Positions 9,088 to 18,089 of a DNA stretch of 64,000 nucleotides are shown piece by piece. Both the position numbers and the translations under genes were made by a program. Numbering within the stretch: the stretch's first letter is position 1; every line of letters begins with the position of its first letter. Source of the stretch: Bradyrhizobium sp. AZCC 1693 (GTDB lineage: Bacteria > Pseudomonadota > Alphaproteobacteria > Rhizobiales > Xanthobacteraceae); NCBI RefSeq assembly GCF_036924745.1, contig NZ_JAZHSD010000001.1:5890001-5954000 (forward strand), written 5' to 3'. Below the pieces are notes generated by a model. That model made no database searches and was not told the origin of the DNA. It worked only from the letters and a program-made list of their open reading frames with translations.

Positions 9088-10563
9088 TCAGTCCGTAATA
9101 AAGCCGTAGGTGCCGCGATAATTCCGGGCCTTTTCGACACGGCCCGGAACGCCGTAGATGCGATTGATGCTGCCGAGCAGGTCGGCCTGCGGGTCCGAGG
9201 CGGCGGCAAAGCCGTCGTCGGGCCGCGACAAATCCTTCTGCGCCACCGCGCGCACCACATAGGGCGTGACCAGAACCATCAGTTCGGTCTGATTGTTGAC
9301 GTAGTCGCGGCTGCGGAACAGCGTGCCGAGGACCGGCAATTGCGACAGACCGGGGAGGCCGTTGATGGCCTGCTTGGTCTGGTCCGCGATCAGGCCCGCC
9401 ATCGCCATGGAGCCGCCGGAGGGGATCTCCAGGGTGGTTTCCGCGCGGCGGGTCTTGACCGAGGGAATGGTCAGCGAGTTCGTCGAGTTGTTGCTGAGAG
9501 ACTGCGTCAGCGTGATCGAGTTGTCGTTCGACAGTTCCGAGACTTCCGTCATGACGCGGAGGCTGATTCGTCCTTCGCTCATCACCACCGGCGTGAAGTT
9601 GAGCGAAATGCCGAATTTCTTGAATGAGATCTGGGTGGTGCAGACGCGCGTGAGCGGATCGCAGGAATAGCCTGCGGGAACGGGAAATTCGCCGCCGGCA
9701 ATGAAGGTCGCGGCTTCGCCCGAGATCGCGGTCAGATTGGGCTCGGCCAGCGTGCGTATGACGCCGGCGCTCTCCATCGCGCGGAGCGTAGCCGTCACCG
9801 ACGGAGTGTTTCCGAACGCCGTCTGCAGCGCGTTGGTCGCGACCGCGGGACGGCCGAGGGCGGTAAACGGGTTGGAGTTGTCGAATTTCACGACCGCAGT
9901 GCCGTAGTTCATGTTGGCCGTGATATCGATACCCAACTGCTTGATGATGCTGCGGGCGACTTCAGCGACCGTGACTTTCAGCATCACCTGGTCGCGGCCG
10001 CGGACGGCGATCGAATTGACAACCTTGTCCGCGCCGCCCACGAGGCGGGCGGCGATATCGACGGCCTGCTGCGCCTCGATCGGGCTCGCTGCCGAGCCGC
10101 TCAATACCACGCCGTCGCCGACGCCCTCGATCAGGACGTCCGAATTCGGCAGCGACTGCTTCAGCGCGGCGCGCACGCCGTTGAGGTCGCGCTTGACCGC
10201 GATGTCGTAGGCCGCGATCTGCGCGCCCGTGGAGTCGAAGAAGACGATATTGGTCTGGCCGACCGCGGCGCCGATGATATAGGCGCGCTGGGTCGAGCGG
10301 ACGACGGCGTTGGCGACCTTCGGATCGGCGACCAGTACGTCCTTGATCTCCCGCGGCAGGTCGATCACGATCGATTTGCCGATCCCGAGCGAAACGAACC
10401 GCGCGTTCATCTGTCCGTCGGTGCTGACCGGAGCGGAGGTGCGATAGTCGCTCGCCACTACCGGCGTCAGTGCCGGATTGAGCGTGAGAGCAGCCACGGC
10501 CGAAAACGACAGGGCGCGGACGATGAACGTTCGCATCATCGGCTGAATTTCCCTGCACTTCAT
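9088..10563 (-). CDS. cpaC: CpaC/RcpA, outer-membrane secretin of the Tad pilus
   Basis: The chosen ATG at 10563 gives about 491 residues and has AAAGGA nine bases upstream. An in-frame GTG at 10584 overlaps the cpaB stop and is less likely. A signal peptide ends near ALTPVVAS. An N-terminal pilus/secretin domain (SIVIDLPREIKDVLVADP), a BON-like stretch (LNGVRAALKQSLPNSDVLIE) and the secretin core (RTLAEPNLTAISGEAATFIA, EFPVPAGY) follow. The C-terminal secretin signature LPVLGTLFRS plus LMVLVTPYVV completes it. Twelve-plus copies normally form the outer-membrane pore for the Flp pilus. Confidence 0.95.
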   Translation of the reverse strand: MKCREIQPMMRTFIVRALSFSAVAALTLNPALTPVVASDYRTSAPVSTDGQMNARFVSLGIGKSIVIDLPREIKDVLVADPKVANAVVRSTQRAYIIGAAVGQTNIVFFDSTGAQIAAYDIAVKRDLNGVRAALKQSLPNSDVLIEGVGDGVVLSGSAASPIEAQQAVDIAARLVGGADKVVNSIAVRGRDQVMLKVTVAEVARSIIKQLGIDITANMNYGTAVVKFDNSNPFTALGRPAVATNALQTAFGNTPSVTATLRAMESAGVIRTLAEPNLTAISGEAATFIAGGEFPVPAGYSCDPLTRVCTTQISFKKFGISLNFTPVVMSEGRISLRVMTEVSELSNDNSITLTQSLSNNSTNSLTIPSVKTRRAETTLEIPSGGSMAMAGLIADQTKQAINGLPGLSQLPVLGTLFRSRDYVNNQTELMVLVTPYVVRAVAQKDLSRPDDGFAAASDPQADLLGSINRIYGVPGRVEKARNYRGTYGFITD

Positions 10564-10580
10564 ATCGTGCGTCCTTTCGG

Positions 10581-11369
10581 TCACTTCTGCACCGTCTGCT
10601 GGCTGGCAACGCCATATCGAATGACGTTGAGGTTTTCGCCGCGCCTGTTGGATTGCTGGTCGTCCGGCTTCTCGACCGCGTTGACGTCGGCAATGCTGCG
10701 CAGCGCCAGCGTCAGCGTGCCGCTCTGGCGCGATCGCGCCAGCGTCTCGGCCTGCTCGGGCTTCAGTTCGAGGGTGACCGTCCTGCCGACCAGCGAGCTC
10801 GAGCCCTCTTTTTCCTTCGGCGCCTGGTCGATCGCGAGAACACGAATGTTGCTGAGGATGACCTCCGCATTGGGGAGGTCCGGACCGGCGGCACCCTTGT
10901 CGCGCTTGGTAAGAATTACGTCGACACGATCATTCGGCAGGATGAAGCCGCCGGCGCCGGTTTCCGGCGAAATTTCCGTGGAAATGGCCCGGTAGCCGGC
11001 GGGCAGGATCGCCGCCATGAAGCCGGAGCCGTCGGCCCTCACCAGCTTCTGTTCGCGAATCGGTTCGCCCGCGATGAACGGCGCGCGCGCGATCGAGCCG
11101 GTGACTTCCTTGATGGCGTCGGCCTTGCTGGCGCGGCTGATGAAGCTGCTGCTGGCGGTCGCGGCCGGCCAGGTCTGCCATTGCAGATCGTCCGGCTTGA
11201 CCGATTGGCCAAGGCCGATATCCGATTTGGCCACGAGAATATCGATGGTCTGGAGCTGCGCGACCGGCTGGGCCGGCGCAGGCTTGTCGTCAGACCCGCT
11301 GGCGAGATACGCGGCAACGCCGCCGGCGCCGATGGCGATGGCCAGGACCACAATGCGTGCGGTATTCAT
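10581..11369 (-). CDS. cpaB: CpaB/RcpC, Tad pilus assembly protein with SAF domain
   Basis: This 262-residue protein begins with a single membrane anchor (IVVLAIAIGAGGVAAYLA), then a SAF domain (TIDILVAKSDIGLGQSVKPD) and the RcpC-like region ending LKPEQAETLARSRQSGTLTL. CpaB is periplasmic and is thought to stabilise the secretin channel. The gene opens the cpaBCDE set. The 127-bp gap to cpaA upstream may contain a promoter, but none is obvious. Confidence 0.93.
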   Translation of the reverse strand: MNTARIVVLAIAIGAGGVAAYLASGSDDKPAPAQPVAQLQTIDILVAKSDIGLGQSVKPDDLQWQTWPAATASSSFISRASKADAIKEVTGSIARAPFIAGEPIREQKLVRADGSGFMAAILPAGYRAISTEISPETGAGGFILPNDRVDVILTKRDKGAAGPDLPNAEVILSNIRVLAIDQAPKEKEGSSSLVGRTVTLELKPEQAETLARSRQSGTLTLALRSIADVNAVEKPDDQQSNRRGENLNVIRYGVASQQTVQK

Positions 11370-11496
11370 TACGCTTCACTTTCCACATTACGCTGCGACG
11401 CTTCCGCCGCCGTGATGGGAGTTGACCAGCTATTCGTCAAAGCATGGTTAATGAGGCGTGTGTAAATTGCCTTAACGGAAAGTTAGCGACGCCGGA

Positions 11497-12021
11497 TCAG
11501 CGCATGGCGATATGAGCGAGGTCGATCGCCTTGATCCAGTCGGTCTGCGGATAGATGATCAGCGCGCCCATGGCGAGCGCGATGCCATAGGGAATCCCGC
11601 TCTGTTTGTCGTGCAGCCGGTTCAGCCAGGCTTGTCCCGTAAGCAGGGAAGGCAGCGGCCATTGCCGAAACTGGATCAGCAGGACCGTCAACGCCCCGCC
11701 GAGCAGCGAGGCATAGAGCAGAAAATCGAGGAGATGGTCGAAACCGAACCAGAGCGCAACGCTGGCCGCGACCTTGGCGTCGCCGCCGCCGACCCATCCC
11801 ATCGCGAAGCAGGCGAAGGCCACCACCAGAACGGCCGCGCCGGCCCCGAAATGCAGGAGGATGTCGTGCAGGCCCATGCCGCCCAGCAGCGCGAGCGCCA
11901 CAAAGCCGGCGATCAGCGCCAGCGACACCCGGTTCGAAATCGTCATCGTGAACAGATCGCTCGCGGCTGCGAACGCCATCAGGGCCGGAAACAGCAGGAG
12001 GCGGGCGGTATCGAGGATCAT
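11497..12021 (-). CDS. cpaA: CpaA, prepilin peptidase (A24 family)
   Basis: The protein is 174 residues from the ATG at 12021; a longer frame upstream runs into non-coding sequence before the pilin gene and is discounted. It is a polytopic aspartic peptidase with the two catalytic acids in AAASDLFTMTISNR (about residue 21) and in the GGGDAK motif (about residue 78). The length matches the short CpaA/TadV type that lacks the N-methylase domain. It would cleave and mature the Flp pilin encoded next to it and the TadE/TadG-type proteins further on. Confidence 0.93.
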   Translation of the reverse strand: MILDTARLLLFPALMAFAAASDLFTMTISNRVSLALIAGFVALALLGGMGLHDILLHFGAGAAVLVVAFACFAMGWVGGGDAKVAASVALWFGFDHLLDFLLYASLLGGALTVLLIQFRQWPLPSLLTGQAWLNRLHDKQSGIPYGIALAMGALIIYPQTDWIKAIDLAHIAMR

Positions 12022-12183
12022 GAGTTCACGCGAGGCTGTGGTTGGCCCGGGAGGCCAAGCCTTGACCGAGCCTAGCCACGAGAAGTGAACAATCGGGAAA
12101 TGCCGGAAATCGCACGTTCGAACATCCGGCGGCGGCTTGTTGGTTTCGGCGCGCGCTTTGCAACGACGCCTTGCAAAACGATA

Positions 12184-12207
12184 AAGGCCCCGGCAAGCCG
12201 GGGCCTT
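12184..12207 (-). terminator. Rho-independent terminator after the pilin gene
   Basis: A GC-rich stem, AAGGCCCCGG pairing with CCGGGGCCTT around a four-base loop, is followed on the minus strand by TTTATCGTTTT. It lies 22 bp beyond the pilA stop. This fits a separate, abundant pilin transcript. Confidence 0.88.
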
Positions 12208-12229
12208 GACGCCTGCTCGTAGCCGTCGC

Positions 12230-12394
12230 TTACTTGAGTGAGCTCGAGATGCTGCTGAACTTCGTCGACAGCGTGGAGCCGAGACCGTTGACGACGCTGA
12301 TGATCGCGATCGAGATGCCGGCGGCAATCAGGCCGTATTCGATGGCGGTGGCGCCGGACTCATCCTTCACGAAACGCGAAACGAGATTCTTCAT
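12230..12394 (-). CDS. pilA: Flp/Fap-type major pilin
   Basis: The ATG at 12394 has AGGAG about nine bases upstream and gives a 54-residue prepilin. A short basic leader (MKNLVSRFVKDESG) is followed by the Flp cleavage motif, with processing expected between G and A of SGATAIEYGL. A continuous hydrophobic segment (IAAGISIAIISVV) follows, and the Glu-Tyr pair typical of Flp pilins is present. It is the substrate of CpaA and the structural subunit of the pilus. The gene has its own terminator and a long upstream region, so it is probably expressed apart from the assembly genes. Confidence 0.95.
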   Translation of the reverse strand: MKNLVSRFVKDESGATAIEYGLIAAGISIAIISVVNGLGSTLSTKFSSISSSLK

Positions 12395-12704
12395 AGATGA
12401 TAACTCCTGTGTACACACGTGGCTGGTCGAACTTAAGTTTGGTCTTGCCGGCGTTCTCAGCACCGTGACCATGGCGTGACCCTAGGGTGCGACAATTTCG
12501 ACGCAGTTAATTCGACCGTGCAAAAATGCTTGGAACTTGCTGTTCTTGAGCACAGTAAACACCGCATTAAGGCATCCGGGTAAATGCAAGCCGACTGCGG
12601 AGGCCGTTCGTCGTGCCCGCGCGCTGTGTCGATCGACCCCTTTGATTCACGGCTCCTTAAGCGCGAGCAGATACTCCTGACGCCTCCGATTGAACGAGGC
12701 CGCC
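12395..12704. promoter_or_regulatory. Divergent upstream region of the pilin and desaturase-like genes
   Basis: These 310 bp separate the pilin start (minus strand) from the desaturase-like gene (plus strand). It contains TGTGTACACA at 12408-12417 beside the pilin ribosome binding site and AT-rich stretches such as AACTTAAGTT. No confident -35/-10 pair was found. It must contain the pilin promoter, but the position is not resolved. Confidence 0.5.
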
Positions 12705-13532
12705 ATGTCCACTCTGCCAATGGAAGTCATCGAGGTAATAGGCCAGACGATGGCGAAGGTCGTTCCGATCACGATCGTGCTCGGCCTTGTGTTCGCGGTA
12801 CTCTCGCATTTCTGGGCCTGCAATCCGGGCAAGCCTTGGTGGCGCAAGCGCGAACTCATCACCGACATCTGCTACTGGTTCTTCGTGCCGGTATTTGCGC
12901 GCATCTTGCGCATTGGGCTTTTGGTGCTCGGCGCTGCCATCGTCTTCAACATTCACGATCCCGACGAACTGATCGCATTCTACGACAATGGTCATGGGCC
13001 GATGTCGCAGCTTCCGCTCTGGGTTCAGGCGATCTTGTTCCTCGTTGCGTCCGACTTCATGCTGTACTGGCTGCACCGCATGTTTCACGGTGGCGGCTTC
13101 TGGAAATATCACGCCATCCATCACTCCTCGGAAGATCTCGAGTGGATCTCCGCGGCGCGGTTTCATCCCGTCAACCTGTTCGTCGGAACGATTTTGGTCG
13201 ACGTCATCCTGCTGATGGCGGGCATTTCTCCCAACATCATGCTGTGGGTCGGGCCGTTCACGACCTTCCACTCCGCTTTCGTTCACGCCAACCTGAGCTG
13301 GACGTTGGGGCCGTTCAAATACGTGCTCGCCACGCCGGTCTTCCACCGCTGGCATCACACCTCGCTCGAAGAGGGCGGCAATACCAATTTCGCGGGCACC
13401 TTTCCGCTCTGGGACATCCTGTTCGGCACGTTCCGCATGCCGGAGAACCGGCTGCCTGACGATTACGGTGTGGACGATCAGGAGATCCCGACCGAGATCG
13501 GTGGGCAGTTGGCCTATCCATTCCGTCAATAG
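12705..13532 (+). CDS. Sterol desaturase / fatty-acid hydroxylase family membrane protein (copy 1)
   Basis: The protein is 275 residues from the ATG at 12705; an in-frame TTG at 12690 is less likely. It is a polytopic membrane protein with the family's histidine boxes: HRMFH (about residue 125), HAIHH and FHRWHHTS (about residue 215). These bind a di-iron centre that oxidises a lipid C-H bond. It has the same length as the copy at 15063-15890 and is very similar along its whole length (shared NLPL/TLPM start, ACNPG.PWWRKREL, FWKYHAIHHSS). The substrate is unknown; sterols, hopanoids, fatty acids and ornithine lipids are all possible. The gene lies inside the Tad locus, divergent from the pilin gene. 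Confidence 0.85.
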   Translation: MSTLPMEVIEVIGQTMAKVVPITIVLGLVFAVLSHFWACNPGKPWWRKRELITDICYWFFVPVFARILRIGLLVLGAAIVFNIHDPDELIAFYDNGHGPMSQLPLWVQAILFLVASDFMLYWLHRMFHGGGFWKYHAIHHSSEDLEWISAARFHPVNLFVGTILVDVILLMAGISPNIMLWVGPFTTFHSAFVHANLSWTLGPFKYVLATPVFHRWHHTSLEEGGNTNFAGTFPLWDILFGTFRMPENRLPDDYGVDDQEIPTEIGGQLAYPFRQ

Positions 13533-13550
13533 TCGGACCGGCAGTTTCGC

Positions 13551-15002
13551 ATGAGCACTGAAGCCGGAGCGATCCAGCGGGAGAAAGCCTTCAGCCTTGC
13601 CGACGTTCCGTCATGGCTCTGGCTTGGAATTGGCGTCTATGCACTGGTGCTGGTCGGCGGACAGGCGCTTCTGAACGATTCCGACACCTACTGGCAGATT
13701 GCGGTGGGCCAGTGGATCCTCGATCACAACGCGTTGCCGCGCGTCGATACCTATTCCTTCACCAAGGCGGGAGAGCCGTGGACGTCGTCGTCCTGGCTGG
13801 CGCAGGTGCTTTATGCGACGAGCTACAATCTGGCGGGCTGGGCCGGGCCGGTGGTTCTCGCTGCGGGCAGCATCGCCGCGACATTCGCACTGTTCACTCA
13901 CATTCTAGGCCGCCGCATCCCGGCGGCCTATGCGGTCGCCGTCGCGATGGTGGTGATGTCGCTTTCGATGGGACATTTTCTGGCGCGCCCGCATGTGCTG
14001 GTGCTGCCGATCATGCTGGCGTGGGCGAACGGGCTGATGTTGGCGAGCGAGCGCGGCCAGGCGCCGTCGCCGTGGCTGCTGCCGTTGATCGCGTTGTGGG
14101 CGAACCTGCACGGCGGATTCGTGTTCGGCCTGGTGCTGGTCGGCGCGTTCGCAATCGACGCGCTGTGGAATGCGGATCACGCACAGCGAAGGTCGGTCGT
14201 GCTGCGCTGGGCGGCGTTCGGCATCGGCGCGCTGATAGCCTGCTGCGCCACGCCTTACGGGTGGGGATCGATTCTCGCCGCACGCAAGATCCTCGGTCTC
14301 GGAGAGCTCCTGCGTCTGATCTATGAATGGATGCCGGCGGACTTCGGCAAGTTCAGCGGGTTCGAGATTGTTATCCTCACGCTGATCGCCGGCACGCTCT
14401 ACAGCGGCGTCAAGCTCACGCCGCCGCGGATCGCGCTGGCGCTGGGCCTGCTGCACATGGCGCTGTCGCATGTCAGAAATCTCGAGATCTTCGCGCTGCT
14501 GCTGCCGCTCGTGGTGCTGGCGCCGGTGGCGTCGCAGTTTGCGCTGCGGCCGGCCTGGCTCGCCCGAACTGGCGCCTCGATGCCTGTGATGGCGGTGGTC
14601 CTGGTCCTGCTCGGCGGCTGGACATGGCTGCTGGCGGCCAGAACCAATTTTGCACCGCCCGAAAGTCAGTCGCCGGCGGCGGCCGTCGATGCGCTGAAGG
14701 CGCATAATTCCAAACGGGTTCTCAACGATCTCCCGTTCGGCGGCTATCTGATCTGGCGGCAGATCCCCGTATTCGTCGACGGGCGCGCCGAGCTCTACGG
14801 CGAAGCGTTCGACATGGCCTTTTACCGCGCCATGCAGCTCAAGGACGTCAACGGGTTCCTCGACCTCCTCAATAAATGGGACATCGACGCCGTGCTGCTG
14901 ACGCCGTCTACGCCTGCGGTCGGCATGCTCGATCATATCGGCGGCTGGCGGCGCGCCTACGCTGACGGCAACGCCGTGCTGCACGTGCGCACGGCCCGCT
15001 GA
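13551..15002 (+). CDS. Polytopic membrane protein, glycosyltransferase-C-like, function unknown
   Basis: This 483-residue protein has about ten predicted membrane helices. The first extracytoplasmic loop holds NDSDTYWQIAVGQWI and a following PWTSSSWLAQVLY stretch, recalling the acidic D.D/E-containing first loops of GT-C transferases. A small soluble C-terminal part (from about residue 385) includes NDLPFGGYLIWR and VFVDGRAELYGE. No single named family is recognised. It starts 18 bp after the first desaturase-like gene and is followed 60 bp later by the second, so the three probably share a transcript and a lipid- or glycolipid-related role. That role is inferred from context only. Confidence 0.8.
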   Translation: MSTEAGAIQREKAFSLADVPSWLWLGIGVYALVLVGGQALLNDSDTYWQIAVGQWILDHNALPRVDTYSFTKAGEPWTSSSWLAQVLYATSYNLAGWAGPVVLAAGSIAATFALFTHILGRRIPAAYAVAVAMVVMSLSMGHFLARPHVLVLPIMLAWANGLMLASERGQAPSPWLLPLIALWANLHGGFVFGLVLVGAFAIDALWNADHAQRRSVVLRWAAFGIGALIACCATPYGWGSILAARKILGLGELLRLIYEWMPADFGKFSGFEIVILTLIAGTLYSGVKLTPPRIALALGLLHMALSHVRNLEIFALLLPLVVLAPVASQFALRPAWLARTGASMPVMAVVLVLLGGWTWLLAARTNFAPPESQSPAAAVDALKAHNSKRVLNDLPFGGYLIWRQIPVFVDGRAELYGEAFDMAFYRAMQLKDVNGFLDLLNKWDIDAVLLTPSTPAVGMLDHIGGWRRAYADGNAVLHVRTAR

Positions 15003-15062
15003 TCCGGCCGTTCTTCGGATCGCGAACTGGCGTGCGGGCCGGGACTCTGGTACGCGGGCCGC

Positions 15063-15890
15063 ATGAACCTGCCGACCGAAGTCGTCGAAATGCTCGGCCA
15101 GACCTTGGCCAAGGTGGTGCCGGTCACGATCGCGCTGGCGCTCGTGTTCTCGGTGCTGGCGCATTTCTGGGCCTGCAACCCCGGCAGGCCCTGGTGGCGC
15201 AAGCGCGAGCTCGTCACCGACGTCTGCTACTGGTTTATGGTGCCGCTGTTCGCGCGCGTGTTCCGCATCGGGTTATTGGTGCTGGGCGCCGCCCTCTTGT
15301 TTGGAATTCGCGACGCCGACGAACTGATCGCGTTCTACGACACCGGCCATGGCCCGCTGTCGAGCCTGCCATTGTGGCTGCAGGCGATCCTGTTCCTGGT
15401 CGCAGCCGATTTCATGATGTACTGGCTGCACCGCATGTTCCATGGCGGCGGCTTCTGGAAATACCACGCCATCCATCATTCGTCGCAGGATGTGGACTGG
15501 ATCTCGGCGGCGCGCTTTCACCCCGTCAACCTGCTGTTGGGCACCATCGGGGTCGACGTCGCGCTGCTGATGGCCGGGATTTCGCCGGGCGCGATGCTCT
15601 GGCTCGGCCCGTTCAACATCTTCCATTCGGCGTTCGTTCACGCCAACCTCAACTGGACGCTGGGTCCGTTCAAATACGTCCTGGCGACGCCGGTGTTTCA
15701 CCGCTGGCACCACACCTCCCGCGCGGAAGGCGGCGACACCAATTTTGCGGGCACCTTTCCGCTCTGGGACATCCTGTTTGGGACCTTCCGGATGCCGGGA
15801 GGCGCACTGCCGGACCAGTATGGCCTGGACGATCAGCCTTCGTTTCCCCGCGAAATCATCGGACAGCTGGCCTATCCGTTCCGCAAATAG
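15063..15890 (+). CDS. Sterol desaturase / fatty-acid hydroxylase family membrane protein (copy 2)
   Basis: This 275-residue paralogue of the 12705-13532 protein retains all histidine boxes (HRMFH, HAIHH, FHRWHHTS). Differences cluster in the ends and the cytoplasmic loops (DIHDPDEL versus GIRDADEL), and the catalytic segments are nearly identical. It looks like a local duplication separated by one membrane-protein gene. Both copies keep their frames and active-site residues, so both are probably functional. The substrate is not predictable. Confidence 0.86.
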   Translation: MNLPTEVVEMLGQTLAKVVPVTIALALVFSVLAHFWACNPGRPWWRKRELVTDVCYWFMVPLFARVFRIGLLVLGAALLFGIRDADELIAFYDTGHGPLSSLPLWLQAILFLVAADFMMYWLHRMFHGGGFWKYHAIHHSSQDVDWISAARFHPVNLLLGTIGVDVALLMAGISPGAMLWLGPFNIFHSAFVHANLNWTLGPFKYVLATPVFHRWHHTSRAEGGDTNFAGTFPLWDILFGTFRMPGGALPDQYGLDDQPSFPREIIGQLAYPFRK

Positions 15891-16101
15891 CGCATGAAAA
15901 TCTGGCTGCCGTTTTCCCCCGCGACAAACCCGCGGTCGCACGGAGATTCATGGGTAATTAAACATGCTGGCGGCGGATTTCTTGCCGCCATTTCGAGGTC
16001 CATTTGCCCTTTGTTCATGAATTGTCGTCAGATTCACCGTGTCGGGCGCCGGTTCCGCTGCGTATCGCCATTGCCGGCTTGTTGATGCCCCGGGGTAAAG
16101 T

Positions 16102-16602
16102 ATGTCGTTCAAGTTCCAGCGTATTCGCGCAGGCGCGCGTTTTGGATTGCGTTTCCTCGTTGCCGGAATCCTGCTGTGGCCGGCGGTCTGCCTGGCCGCG
16201 TCCGATCCCGACCGTATCGCCGTCTATGTCGATCAGGCAAAGCTCGTGAAGCTCCCTGCCAAGGTCTCCACCATCGTGGTTGGAAACCCGCTGATTGCGG
16301 ACGTGACCTTGCAGAGCGGCGGCATCATCGTCGTCACCGGCAAGGGCTACGGCGCGACCAATTTCATCGCCATGGACCGCAACGGCGAGGTGCTGGTGGA
16401 CCGCCAGATTCAGGTCGAAGGCCCGACCGATCAGCTCGTCACCGTCTACCGCGGCGTCGAGCGCGAGTCCTATAGCTGCATGCCGATCTGCCAGCGCCGC
16501 GTCACCCTTGGCGACGGGGAGGCCTACTTCAGATCGGTGATGGACCAGGCCGGTTCTCTCAGCGGTCAAGCCAGCAGCGCCGGAAATAAATCGGCAAACT
16601 GA
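16102..16602 (+). CDS. Stand-alone pilus/secretin N-terminal domain protein
   Basis: This 166-residue exported protein has a signal peptide ending near AVCLAAS. Residues 35-115 match the pilus-assembly N-terminal domain of CpaC-type secretins (VKLPAKVSTIVVGNPLIADV, VTGKGYGATNFIAMDRNGEV). The BON and secretin parts are absent. The C-terminal 50 residues contain a Cys pair (SCMPIC) and no known domain. It lies upstream of two TadE-like genes. A periplasmic accessory to the pilus secretin is a reasonable inference but is not demonstrated. Confidence 0.85.
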   Translation: MSFKFQRIRAGARFGLRFLVAGILLWPAVCLAASDPDRIAVYVDQAKLVKLPAKVSTIVVGNPLIADVTLQSGGIIVVTGKGYGATNFIAMDRNGEVLVDRQIQVEGPTDQLVTVYRGVERESYSCMPICQRRVTLGDGEAYFRSVMDQAGSLSGQASSAGNKSAN

Positions 16603-16909
16603 CCGCTTTCGGTTCTGATCGAATCAGAACCGAAGCTCCGGTTTTTGTTCCGACGTGTTCTCCACGCGAACCGTTTTCCGCCTTGCTCAAAACACCCAGC
16701 CGGTTCTTCGCCGACGGCTCGGCGGAAGCTTGTCGGCGCGTCCAGCACCTTATCCTGTCCGCGAATCTCGGCCTGCATGAAGCCCTCTGAAGACAGTTAA
16801 TGCCCGGTTAGCGGGCCGGGCCGCTCTGCTTCGGTTCGACGAAACACTTCCACAATCACTTTCAGGTAGTTCTTGCAGGCGGATAACCGCTGCCGTCTGG
16901 GGATTTTCG
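16603..16909. other. Intergenic region with composite repeat and hairpin
   Basis: No gene is supported. A 12-bp stem (TTCGGTTCTGAT at 16608-16619 pairing with 16623-16634) starts six bases after the preceding stop and may end that transcript. Next to it, at about 16650-16695, lies a copy, in reverse orientation, of the GGTTCGCGTG-containing dispersed repeat described at 33411 and 45802. The remaining 200 bp before the TadE gene show nothing recognisable. Confidence 0.6.
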
Positions 16910-17464
16910 ATGTCGTCACCCGCTGTTGCAACAGTCTCTGTTCGAAAGGCGCTGAACCGATTTCGCCGCAACCGCCGGGGTTCGGCCGCCGTCGAGTTCG
17001 CGCTGATTGCGCCGTTGTTCTTCGTCACGCTGTTTGCGATTCTCGAGACGGCCATTGTGTTTTTCGCAGGCCAGCTTCTGGAGCAGGGAACGCAGGACAG
17101 CGCGCGGCTGATGCTCACGCATCAGGCTCAGGACAGCGGCATGACCGAAACTGCGTTCAAAACCGATCTCTGCAATCGCATCAAGGTGCTGTTCAACTGC
17201 AACGGCGCTCTGGCGAACATTACTGTGGATGTGAAGGTCTTTACCCCAGGCACTGCGATCACGATTACCGATCCGATCGTCAGTGGAAGCCTGACCGGAC
17301 CTTTCGCATATTCTCTGCCGCCATCCGGCTCTCCCAATACCGTCGTGGTTCGCGCCTTCTATGAATGGCCGCTGTTCGTGACCCAACTCGGCTACAACAT
17401 TTCAAATCTCAACGGCGGCAAGCGGCTGCTCGCTGCGACCGCCGCTTTTCATGTAGAGCCGTGA
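16910..17464 (+). CDS. tadE: TadE-like pseudopilin
   Basis: This 184-residue protein has a basic N-terminus followed by the TadE signature RRGSAAVEFALIAPLFFVTL (about residues 23-42), a class III-like prepilin helix that CpaA would process. The rest is periplasmic and ends in AATAAFHVEP. Pseudopilins of this kind are minor components needed for Flp pilus formation. A second TadE-like gene starts about 5 bp downstream. Confidence 0.9.
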   Translation: MSSPAVATVSVRKALNRFRRNRRGSAAVEFALIAPLFFVTLFAILETAIVFFAGQLLEQGTQDSARLMLTHQAQDSGMTETAFKTDLCNRIKVLFNCNGALANITVDVKVFTPGTAITITDPIVSGSLTGPFAYSLPPSGSPNTVVVRAFYEWPLFVTQLGYNISNLNGGKRLLAATAAFHVEP

Positions 17465-17468
17465 TGCG

Positions 17469-18089
17469 ATGATGGTATCCCCGATGCAGAAGATGTCACT
17501 TCGTGTACGCGATCTGTTGAATGATCGCAGCGGTCTCGCAGCGGTCGAGTTTGCCTTCGTCTTTCCGATGATGGTGGTGATGTACTTCGGCGTGGTCGAG
17601 TTATCGTCGGCTATTTCCGTGGATCGCAAGGCCACCCAGGTGGCGCGGACGCTTTCCGATCTGACATCCCAGTCGGTGAGTGTGGTTGATGCCGATCTCA
17701 TCAATTTTGGTCAAGCGGCAAAGGCGATCATGACACCCTATCCGCCATCGCCGTTGATATTCTCGATCACGGAGGTTTACGTCGATAAAACGACGGCTGT
17801 CGCTCGGGTTCAGTGGAGCAAGGGGTTGACGATCGATACATCAGGCAATGTCGCAATCGCGGCGGCGGCGCCTCATAATATGGGTGATGTTGTCGTGCTG
17901 CCGCCAGGTCTTGTCGTGGCCAAGGCCAAGGGGACATACGTGATCTGGAGCGAGGTCAGTTACAAGTATACGCCGACAGTCGGCTATGTGCTGGCGAGCA
18001 CTGGCATTACCTTTAGGGATGCCGCCTTCACACGTCCGCGCCTGGCGCTCTGTGTTCTATATCAGACGAGTAGCTGTCCGGAGTCGTAA
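17469..18089 (+). CDS. TadE/TadG-like pseudopilin
   Basis: The protein is 206 residues from the ATG at 17469 (17472 is also possible). The N-terminal motif LAAVEFAFVFPMMVVMYFGV, with the conserved Glu, matches TadE-family prepilin-like helices. The periplasmic part has no recognised domain and ends with a Cys pair (LALCVLYQTSSC). Gene spacing shows co-transcription with the preceding TadE gene. With the vWA-bearing TadG at 18802-20520 it completes the minor-pilin set of the locus. Confidence 0.88.
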   Translation: MMVSPMQKMSLRVRDLLNDRSGLAAVEFAFVFPMMVVMYFGVVELSSAISVDRKATQVARTLSDLTSQSVSVVDADLINFGQAAKAIMTPYPPSPLIFSITEVYVDKTTAVARVQWSKGLTIDTSGNVAIAAAAPHNMGDVVVLPPGLVVAKAKGTYVIWSEVSYKYTPTVGYVLASTGITFRDAAFTRPRLALCVLYQTSSCPES

